Of a DNA stretch of 5,652 nt, positions 1-4,947 are shown in pieces (the stretch's first letter is position 1; each line of letters opens with the position of its first letter). The notes under the pieces were generated by a model. It was not told the origin of the DNA, ran no database searches, and worked only from the letters and a program-made list of their open reading frames with translations. Where the stretch lies: assembly GCA_913041095.1 (NCBI GenBank), contig CAJWIB010000189.1, forward strand, positions 1 through 5,652, read 5' to 3'. Both the position numbers and the translations under genes were made by a program. Origin of the DNA: an uncultured Rhodospirillaceae bacterium (GTDB lineage Bacteria; Pseudomonadota; Alphaproteobacteria; Rhodospirillales; UBA2165).

Positions 1-328
1 ACCCATGCGCCTCACCCTGGACAATGCCCACAATCGGCACCACGGAATTTCGGAACGCATCATAAAGATCAAACACAACATCGAATTTGCCGCGCATTTC
101 GAGCGCTTCCGGCAGGTTTTTTGATTCCTCACCCATAATCGCCCGACCTTGACAAAAATCATCGCCGGTGCTTTTGAAGATGATGGAGTGCGAGTCTTGT
201 TGCGCTTTGTTTAGCATGTTGGTCAGCTGTACTGCCATATCGTCACTGACGCGGTTGCCGTTGTCAGCATCGTTGATGGTGATTGTGGTGATATCATCAG
301 TGCGGTCCAGCAATAACAAGTCAGACAT
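1..328 (-). CDS. Enoyl-CoA hydratase/isomerase (crotonase) family protein, N-terminal part, cut by the window edge
   Basis: This is the first 109 codons of a leftward gene that leaves the window. Crotonase-fold enzymes hydrate, isomerise or hydrolyse acyl-CoA thioesters, usually in the cytoplasm in fatty-acid or aromatic-acid breakdown. The start (MSDLLLLDRTDD) leads into the usual beta-strand pair. Residues 53-62 read STGDDFCQGR, which matches the first oxyanion-hole motif of the family (normally like G-x-x-FCAG-x-D). Residues 98-109 (PIVGIVQGEAHG) match the second, normally V-x-G-x-A-x-GGG. The catalytic acidic residues lie beyond the edge, so the exact reaction cannot be told. The ATG at 326-328 is preceded by GGGAAG with a 6-nt spacer. 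It is divergent from the CBS-DUF294 gene across 236 bp. The family is clear; the substrate is unknown. Confidence 0.85.
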   Translation of the reverse strand, partial: MSDLLLLDRTDDITTITINDADNGNRVSDDMAVQLTNMLNKAQQDSHSIIFKSTGDDFCQGRAIMGEESKNLPEALEMRGKFDVVFDLYDAFRNSVVPIVGIVQGEAHG

Positions 329-369
329 AATTTACTTCCCAATTATTTTTATATCTTTAGCTGAGTAAA

Positions 370-398
370 TCTAAATAGAGGTAAGGGTTATTTGGCAA
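370..398 (-). promoter_or_regulatory. Candidate sigma70-type promoter for the crotonase-family gene
   Basis: On the minus strand TTGCCA (393-398) and TTTAGA (370-375) are separated by 17 bp, which would give a leader of about 35 nt before the ATG at 328. The -35 matches consensus well but the -10 is poor, and the region is AT-rich, so a chance match is possible. No comparably convincing promoter was found for the plus-strand gene starting at 565. Confidence 0.3.
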
Positions 399-431
399 GA
401 GCTAAGTGAAAATAATTTGCCGACAAATAAC
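387..431. repeat. Imperfect dyad, possible operator, in the divergent intergenic region
   Basis: GTTATTTG (387-394) is the exact inverse of CAAATAAC (424-431). Just inside, GCAA (395-398) pairs with TTGC (417-420), leaving a 3-nt bulge. The left arm overlaps the candidate -35 box of the crotonase-family gene. A third GTTATTT copy lies at 457-463. The position suits a regulator site between divergent genes, but the arms are AT-rich and short. Confidence 0.3.
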
Positions 432-552
432 ATTGATTGATTCTCGAATTTAACACGTTATTTTTCGCAGTAATATTAATGGAATTGTGTTTAAATAATT
501 TCATTAAATCAAGGGCATTGCCATAAAAAAGCTGTAATAAGCGTATATAACT

Positions 553-558
553 AAGGGG
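553..558 (+). promoter_or_regulatory. Ribosome binding site that decides the TTG start of the CBS-DUF294 gene
   Basis: AAGGGG is followed by a 6-nt spacer and TTG at 565. The next in-frame candidate, ATG at 610, has only AAGGAC three bases upstream, which is too close. The TTG is therefore preferred. The same CTAAGGGG octamer precedes the small gene near 3700. Confidence 0.55.
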
Positions 559-564
559 TATCAA

Positions 565-2022
565 TTGAAGTCACAAACGGCATTGTTTAGCAAATTGGTC
601 AAGGACAGCATGTGTCAGGTTCCTCTTAAGACGTTAGGGGCAACTTGCGAAGAAGCTGTTCAAGCTATGCGTGATGCAGAGTCTTCTGCTGTCGTTATCC
701 TTAACGCTGAGAATAAGCCAGCCGGGATATTAACCGAGCAGGATGTCGCGCGCCGGATCACTTTCAATTTGGAGCGTAGTACAGCAGTTTCAGAAGTGAT
801 GACCGCGCCCGTTCAAACCATTGCCGAAACTGAGTTCCTTTTTCATGCCATCGCTGTAATGCGGCGCAATAACATTCGCCATATGCCGGTGTTTGATCAA
901 TCCGGTAGTGCCACCGGCTTATTGCGTCTGAAGGACGCTTTGTTTTCATCGGATGAGAGTTTGATGAAGCAAATAGATCTCCTGACCCAGGATGAGGACG
1001 TTGAGGGATTTAAAGAAATAAAGCAGGCGCAAGTTGATCTGGCCACCCAATTAATGGATGACAATGTGCCGGTGCCGGAAATTCTCGCTTTGCTGACCCA
1101 GATCAATAGCGATATCTACCACCGGGTCACCGATTGTACGATTATGTATATGCAGCAGTCCGGGAACGGGTCTCCACCGGTAGATTTTTCTGTCATTGTT
1201 ATGGGCTCGGGTGGACGCGGTGAAAACTTCATTTTCCCGGATCAGGATAACGGCCTTATTTTGGAGGACTATCCGGATGATCGGCACAACGAAATTGATG
1301 CCTGGTTTATTCCGTTTTCAGAAAGCCTGACCAACACAATGGATAGCATCGGCTTCCCACTGTGTAATGGACATGTCATGGCGACCAATCCGCTATGGCG
1401 AAAAACGCGATCACAATGGGCCGCGCAGGTTGATCAGTGGAGTAGGCGGCGCAATACGACGGCACTAAGGCTCTGCGATATTTTGTTCGATTTCCGCTCG
1501 GTCTGGGGTGACAACGATTTCGCGGCCGAATTACGGCGCCACATCACAGATGTCTGCCGCCGCAATAAATCGTTTCTGCGTGATATGGAAGCCGAGGATC
1601 AAGACAATGGCATTGCTCTTGGTTTTTTTGATCGCTTTATCACGGTCAAGGATGATGAAGAGCACAAAGGTATGATGAATCTCAAGCAATCCGGATCGCT
1701 GCCACTGATTGAAGCAGTGCGTTTGGTATCTTTGCGGGAAGGCTATGAAGTGCTGTCAACACTGGGCCGCATTGATTGTATGCTGGAAAAGGGAAATTTA
1801 GATTTGGACGAGCATGACTATTTGTCCAGCAGCTATAATCACATCGTCGAACTTATTCTGCGCCAGCAAATTCAATCTTTTAAAGCTGGCGAAGAAGTAT
1901 CTTATTACATTTATCCCGACAGCATGACGACCCGGGAGAAAAACATTTTAGTCGATTCCTTCAAAGCCATCCGGCGCTATCGGGACCGGGTACGGAGCGA
2001 ATTTTCCGGCGATATTTTTTGA
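565..2022 (+). CDS. CBS-pair / DUF294 nucleotidyltransferase-like domain protein
   Basis: This is a soluble protein of 485 residues with no signal peptide or membrane segment. Two CBS motifs fill about residues 17-128; the second includes VMTAPVQTI and NNIRHMPVFD. CBS pairs usually bind adenine nucleotides and act as regulatory sensors. A helical linker is followed by the DUF294 nucleotidyltransferase-like domain from about residue 150. Its signature at 214-229 is GSGGRGE, then DQDN, with D226 and D228 as the likely metal-binding pair, similar to GlnD-type uridylyltransferases. The C-terminal DUF294_C helical region covers about 350-480. The domain order and length match the usual full-length family. 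The substrate is not known; modification of a protein or small molecule is inferred only from the fold. It starts with TTG (M16 is a weaker alternative) and converges on the exonuclease gene, a pairing I recall from other proteobacteria, often near sodium:solute symporters. Confidence 0.9.
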   Translation: MKSQTALFSKLVKDSMCQVPLKTLGATCEEAVQAMRDAESSAVVILNAENKPAGILTEQDVARRITFNLERSTAVSEVMTAPVQTIAETEFLFHAIAVMRRNNIRHMPVFDQSGSATGLLRLKDALFSSDESLMKQIDLLTQDEDVEGFKEIKQAQVDLATQLMDDNVPVPEILALLTQINSDIYHRVTDCTIMYMQQSGNGSPPVDFSVIVMGSGGRGENFIFPDQDNGLILEDYPDDRHNEIDAWFIPFSESLTNTMDSIGFPLCNGHVMATNPLWRKTRSQWAAQVDQWSRRRNTTALRLCDILFDFRSVWGDNDFAAELRRHITDVCRRNKSFLRDMEAEDQDNGIALGFFDRFITVKDDEEHKGMMNLKQSGSLPLIEAVRLVSLREGYEVLSTLGRIDCMLEKGNLDLDEHDYLSSSYNHIVELILRQQIQSFKAGEEVSYYIYPDSMTTREKNILVDSFKAIRRYRDRVRSEFSGDIF

Positions 2023-2059
2023 CTTAAGATGCCACATTTAAAGGTCATTTCGGTGAAGG

Positions 2060-2087
2060 AAAAAATCCAGAACCTCAAACAGTCTGG
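2060..2087 (-). terminator. Probable intrinsic terminator of the exonuclease gene
   Basis: On the minus strand CCAGA (2083-2087) and TCTGG (2067-2071) form a 5-bp stem, extendable by one pair with a bulge. The loop is about 11 nt and is followed by A and six Ts (2060-2065). It lies about 46 bp beyond the exonuclease stop. The stem is short, and the neighbouring palindrome competes for the same bases, so the strength is uncertain. Confidence 0.5.
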
Positions 2088-2112
2088 ACCCTGAATCAAG
2101 TCCAGGGTGACG
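2083..2112. repeat. Small palindromic (REP-like) repeat between convergent genes
   Basis: Two overlapping inverted repeats share this segment: ACCCTG (2088-2093) with CAGGGT (2103-2108), and CTGGAC (2084-2089) with GTCCAG (2100-2105). The core, of the form ACCCTGAATCAAGT plus CCAGGGTGACG, resembles dispersed intergenic palindromes that I recall from alphaproteobacterial genomes. That resemblance is from memory. The position between two converging stop codons is typical of such elements. Confidence 0.5.
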
Positions 2113-2132
2113 AATTGGTATAAAATATTACC

Positions 2133-3077
2133 TCAAAACTGCTTCTGCAGTTTGCGCACAGAGACCATGGAGTTGCTGGCACGCAGCGCTTGGTCAAGCG
2201 TGGTGATGCCGCGGATTTCGAGGCGGTCCAGCATATCAATGAAGATTTTGGCTGTCGCAATTGAATCGCCAAGGGCAGTATGGCGGCCTTCAATTTCGAT
2301 TTTCAGACGATTAGCAATGGCGCTCAAGGTATGTTCGGATATTTCCCGGTCGAGAAAAACTGAAAACAGCAGAGTATCCAAAACAACATGTTCGAACTTG
2401 ATATTGCTTTCTTGTTCTTTGAGTTTCAAGAACTTGATATCAAAGGCGGCGTTATGGGCAACCAGAATGCTGTCACCGATGAAATCTCGAAATTCGCGTA
2501 AAACCTGATCGATCTTCGGCTGATCGCTCACCATCTCATCGGTGATGCCGTGAAAGCGGATGGATGCTTTAGGGATCGAAAATCCGGGGTTAACCAGCTT
2601 GTCGAAAACTTTGCTATCTTTGATCACGCCATCCTCAACACGCACGCCGGCAATCTGGATAATTTCATCGCCTTGTGAAGGGCGGAGGCCAGTGGTTTCG
2701 GTATCAAATACTGTGAAAGTTAGGGATTTGAGATTTCTTTTATCAAACTCTTCGAGATGATGGGGTAAATTCAGCAGATCATAATCGTAGAATTCGGGTC
2801 GGTCGGGCAGATTTTGGAGATCGTATTCGCGGGCGCTTAAGGTGCGGTTTAGACCCAGCATAACCAGCACGACCAGGGCGGCGACGGACAGGAGAACAAC
2901 GATGCCGTAGGTGATGACGATACCGGCAATTTGATTTTTAGTGGCATATTCCAGTGCATATACCAGCTTCCAGCCGGCAAAACTGAGCAGGCAGAGGGCA
3001 ATAAACGCCGACGCGCTGATCGATATTAGCACCAGGCGACGTGTGCTCAACTTTGTGATTTGCGGTAAGCTGTTCAA
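2133..3077 (-). CDS. Membrane-anchored DEDDh-family 3'-5' exonuclease (DnaQ / Pol III epsilon-like)
   Basis: The product has 314 residues. The N-terminus carries two predicted membrane helices, about 14-36 (LVLISISASAFIALCLLSFA) and 50-75, followed by a polar linker. The exonuclease domain runs from about 120 to 285 and has every catalytic motif. FDTETTG supplies D125 and E127, HNAAFD supplies D213, and H266-x4-D271 (HTALGD) completes the DEDDh set, so the enzyme should be active. Family members remove nucleotides from 3' ends of DNA or RNA, or degrade small nucleic acids; a replicative proofreading role is unlikely for a membrane-tethered protein. The start is uncertain. TTG at 3077 lacks a ribosome binding site, while an in-frame CTG 30 nt upstream has AAGGA at good spacing. 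It converges with the CBS-DUF294 gene and is divergent from the decayed gene at 3164. Confidence 0.88.
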   Translation of the reverse strand: MNSLPQITKLSTRRLVLISISASAFIALCLLSFAGWKLVYALEYATKNQIAGIVITYGIVVLLSVAALVVLVMLGLNRTLSAREYDLQNLPDRPEFYDYDLLNLPHHLEEFDKRNLKSLTFTVFDTETTGLRPSQGDEIIQIAGVRVEDGVIKDSKVFDKLVNPGFSIPKASIRFHGITDEMVSDQPKIDQVLREFRDFIGDSILVAHNAAFDIKFLKLKEQESNIKFEHVVLDTLLFSVFLDREISEHTLSAIANRLKIEIEGRHTALGDSIATAKIFIDMLDRLEIRGITTLDQALRASNSMVSVRKLQKQF

Positions 3078-3163
3078 ATGACTATCTATATAAATAGGTA
3101 CCAGTAGTTAAAGGTCCTTGCGAGTTCAGATTATAGCCAAATTTAGCCACAACTGGGAATAAA

Positions 3164-3650
3164 ATGTCTTTTCTCCGTACGTTTTTACAACCGGATTATG
3201 AAGAATTACCAGAGCGCACGCTGGTGGGCAATGCGGCGAATATATTGCAAATCGGCGAGTTCCAGCTGCTGCAATTGGCCTATTTTGAATGGCTTGAACA
3301 GGAAATGACAGGAAATGCCTGAAGCGACCACTTATCGCGTCTTTCAAGCCTATATGGTGAAAGGTGATGTGCCGCCCTGGGCCCATTCGCCCGCAAAGTG
3401 GTTGATGCTGACGCCGCCGGTGAAATCAATATTACTCACGAATATTTTCATCTCTACGATCAAAGCTATAAGGCCTATAATCCCGGTAATTTAGGTAAAT
3501 TTGTCATTGCTTGTTCGGTGATCATTGGGTTGTTTGGCAGGAGCTTGCTACTTAGCTATTATGCCACCTTATTTCGATGATCGCGATTTCAAACTCAAAA
3601 AACCGAAAAATCCAAATAATTCTTCTGTGCTGCAGTGGCAATGCGACTAA
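3164..3650 (+). pseudogene. Frameshifted remnant of a conserved-looking hypothetical protein (about 158 residues originally)
   Basis: Several reading-frame pieces join into one protein-like sequence. Piece 1 (3164-3307) begins MSFLRTFLQPDYEELPERTL after a GGGAA ribosome site. A tandem duplication of ACAGGAAATG (3298-3317) shifts the frame and creates a TGA at 3320. Piece 2 continues as MPEATTYRVFQAYMVKGDVP until about 3384. There, losing one base would restore the original frame with FARKVVDADAAGEI (3386 onward). Piece 3 contains a predicted membrane helix (FVIACSVIIGLFG) and stops at TGA 3578-3580. A further one-base gain near 3566-3570 would explain why a protein-like tail (YFDDRDFKLKKPK, ending at TAA 3648-3650) follows in another frame. 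I do not recognise the family. Alternatives are several tiny overlapping genes or base-call errors, but the 10-bp duplication is a clear mutational signature. Confidence 0.65.
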
Positions 3651-3702
3651 AATAGTGTACTAAGTTTAGTGGACCGCGAGATGCTAAGGGGAATATTTGA
3701 CT

Positions 3703-3903
3703 ATGTTTGAATTTGCCGGGGAATATGAAAAGGCTGTCAATTGGGTTTTTTTAGCGATCACCGCGATCATTGCCTATAAAGGTATCACCACTAAAAATGA
3801 GGACGGTAAATCGGATTTCGTTCATTTGCTGTTTGGTTGTATCGCCGCTGTGTTCTTCTGCCTGGTGCTGTTCCAAGATGTCCTTGGCGTGGTGCAATTT
3901 TAG
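3703..3903 (+). CDS. Small two-helix membrane protein, function unknown
   Basis: The product has 66 residues. Predicted membrane helices lie at about 13-29 (NWVFLAITAIIAYKG) and 41-61 (LLFGCIAAVFFCLVLFQDV), joined by a charged loop (TTKNEDGKSD). The amphipathic start (MFEFAGEYEKA) and balanced composition suggest a real gene. AAGGGG (3686-3691) lies 11 nt before this ATG and 5 nt before an in-frame TTG at 3697, so the true start may be two codons earlier. I recognise no family. It follows the decayed gene in the same direction and may once have been cotranscribed with it. Its stop codon touches the inverted-repeat element at 3901-3978. Confidence 0.6.
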   Translation: MFEFAGEYEKAVNWVFLAITAIIAYKGITTKNEDGKSDFVHLLFGCIAAVFFCLVLFQDVLGVVQF

Positions 3904-3978
3904 CTATTTCGGTGACAGTTTACCTTTTAAAGTCGCGTTGTAAAAAATACATAAAGTAAGCTGTCACCGAAATAGATA
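3901..3978. repeat. 78-bp inverted-repeat element (MITE-like or REP-transposase-associated palindrome)
   Basis: The arms 3901-3923 and 3956-3978 are inverted copies differing at two of 23 positions. The core CTATTTCGGTGACAG (3904-3918) is matched perfectly at 3961-3975. The 32-nt spacer is AT-rich and codes for nothing visible. The element fills the gap between two convergent genes and overlaps the TAG stop of the 66-aa gene. No target-site duplication was seen. The GGTGACAG/CTGTCACC ends resemble palindromes that I associate, from memory, with REP-associated tyrosine transposases. It could also act as a bidirectional terminator, but there is no clear U-tract on either side. Confidence 0.7.
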
Positions 3979-3980
3979 CT

Positions 3981-4592
3981 CTAAGGCTTATACATCCGCT
4001 GTATTTTGTCCTTTTCTGGTAGCCGGAGCAGGCGTTTCTCCTGCGGCAACTGCAGCTGTTTGTGGATGTAGATGGCGCGGTCACGGACGGTCGACGGTTT
4101 AGAATTGCCATAGAGAATTTTATCGAACAGTGACGGGCCGTCGAGCACGCCTTCATCCGTCTTGAGCGCCAAAACATAATCATCGAAAGCCGCTTTATAT
4201 TTACCCTGGCGGTCTTTGATAATGCCACGATTGGCATAGGCCGCTGATAAGGCGCCGACGCCCGTCGTATCATCCGGATCAAGATTTTTTTGCAAAAAAT
4301 TAATCAGATATGTGAGTTCGGTATCGGCTTTTTTATGATTTTCTTGCTGCATAAATACGAGGGCGCGTCCCATCAGAGCACCTCGGTGATCAGCGTGTTC
4401 TTCCAGCGCTTTATTAAAACTCGATATGGCTTCATCGTATTTCTTGTCTCCCAGGAGAATATCGCCTTGGCGGGTATAGAAATCTCCCGGTTCACCCTGG
4501 AATAATTCCTGGAAAAATGACGATGCGGTGAAAACCACAAAAGTTGCGACTAAACAGATGATGATAAAACGTTTTAAGACTAGCGGATTCAT
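3981..4592 (-). CDS. Membrane-anchored tetratricopeptide-repeat (TPR) protein
   Basis: The product has 203 residues. An N-terminal hydrophobic stretch (about 8-27, RFIIICLVATFVVFTASSFF) is a membrane anchor or uncleaved signal, so the repeats probably face the periplasm. Three TPR units can be seen. The first is at about 35-68 (FYTRQGDILLGDKKYDEAISSFNKAL), the second, more divergent, at 69-100, and the third at 114-147 (AAYANRGIIKDRQGKYKAAFDDYVLAL). The C-terminal tail ends DKIQRMYKP. TPR arrays mediate protein-protein contacts; the partner is unknown. The ATG at 4590-4592 has GAGG six bases upstream. The gene starts 28 bp after the 77-aa gene ends, in the same direction, so the two are probably cotranscribed. 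Confidence 0.82.
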   Translation of the reverse strand: MNPLVLKRFIIICLVATFVVFTASSFFQELFQGEPGDFYTRQGDILLGDKKYDEAISSFNKALEEHADHRGALMGRALVFMQQENHKKADTELTYLINFLQKNLDPDDTTGVGALSAAYANRGIIKDRQGKYKAAFDDYVLALKTDEGVLDGPSLFDKILYGNSKPSTVRDRAIYIHKQLQLPQEKRLLRLPEKDKIQRMYKP

Positions 4593-4620
4593 TCCCGTCC
4601 TCGATTATTCCGAAATTTAG

Positions 4621-4854
4621 CTACTTAAATAAGCTAGCGGTATAGAAAAAGGAAAACACAAAACATAATAATATAGATGTCATGGCGGCGCGTTTTTTGA
4701 GCCTCTGACGTTGCTCGTCGGCAATCTCCCCTTCCTTTTTAATCGCCCGCCTTATAGCCAGTGACCAGATGAGGCCACGCACCGGAAAGAACAGGGCGAG
4801 CGCCAGGACGATGGCCCATAACCATTGAAACTCGGCAGTAAATAATTCAGCCAT
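4621..4854 (-). CDS. Small membrane protein downstream of the symporter gene, function unknown
   Basis: The product has 77 residues: a first hydrophobic helix at about 11-33 (WLWAIVLALALFFPVRGLIW), a strongly charged cytoplasmic-type segment at 35-56 (RRAIKKEGEIADEQRQRLKKR) and a second helix at 57-75. The positive-inside rule puts the charged loop in the cytoplasm with both ends outside. I associate similar short proteins with alphaproteobacterial symporter loci, but only from memory. The ATG has a weak ribosome site (GAGACC). It lies 93 bp after the symporter stop, beyond a strong terminator, and 28 bp before the TPR gene. It may therefore need its own promoter or read-through; no convincing promoter was seen. 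Confidence 0.7.
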   Translation of the reverse strand: MAELFTAEFQWLWAIVLALALFFPVRGLIWSLAIRRAIKKEGEIADEQRQRLKKRAAMTSILLCFVFSFFYTASLFK

Positions 4855-4898
4855 TTTGGTCTCGTTGAGTTGATTATTTATAGTTTAATTTAGACAAG

Positions 4899-4928
4899 AA
4901 AAAGGAGGAAGGGACAAGCCCTTCCCCC
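4899..4928 (-). terminator. Strong intrinsic terminator after the symporter gene
   Basis: On the minus strand GGGGGAAGGG (4919-4928) pairs with CCCTTCCTCC (4904-4913). This gives a 10-bp stem with one G-U pair, a 5-nt loop (CTTGT) and five Ts (4899-4903). It begins about 20 bp beyond the symporter stop. On the plus strand one pair becomes an A-C mismatch and no T run follows, so it is directional. Confidence 0.85.
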
Positions 4929-4947
4929 GATCTCAAAGGATAGAGAG

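Noticed and set aside
168..368. Plus-strand open frame of 66 codons
   Set aside because: It lies opposite the crotonase-family coding region, has low-complexity composition and no ribosome site, and the minus strand carries the family motifs.
2470..2479. CTGTCACCGA, matching the arm of the inverted-repeat element
   Set aside because: It is a lone 10-mer inside the exonuclease coding sequence with no partner arm, so a chance match.
2107..2508. Plus-strand open frame of 133 codons
   Set aside because: It is antisense to the exonuclease active-site region, rich in Ser and Arg as expected for a shadow frame, and has no recognisable domain.
3126..3386. Minus-strand open frame of 86 codons
   Set aside because: It is antisense to the decayed gene, whose plus-strand pieces look far more protein-like.
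3315..3494. Separate small gene starting at ATG 3315 and overlapping the previous stop by 8 nt
   Set aside because: It resembles translational coupling, but the ATG lies in the duplicated 10-mer, and the pieces join better as one frameshifted gene.
3561..3650. A 29-codon ORF (MPPYFDDRDF...)
   Set aside because: It has no ribosome site and is better explained as the displaced C-terminal tail of the decayed gene.
3659..3670. ACTAAGTTTAGT palindrome before the 66-aa gene, possible operator or insertion-sequence end
   Set aside because: The arms are only 5 bp with no matching partner nearby. The resemblance to an insertion-sequence end could not be supported.
3920..4282. Minus-strand open frame of 120 codons running into the inverted-repeat element
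   Set aside because: It overlaps the TPR gene in another frame and its Arg/Ser-rich sequence is a shadow. Its tail inside the element was considered as a transposase end but is too short to support that.
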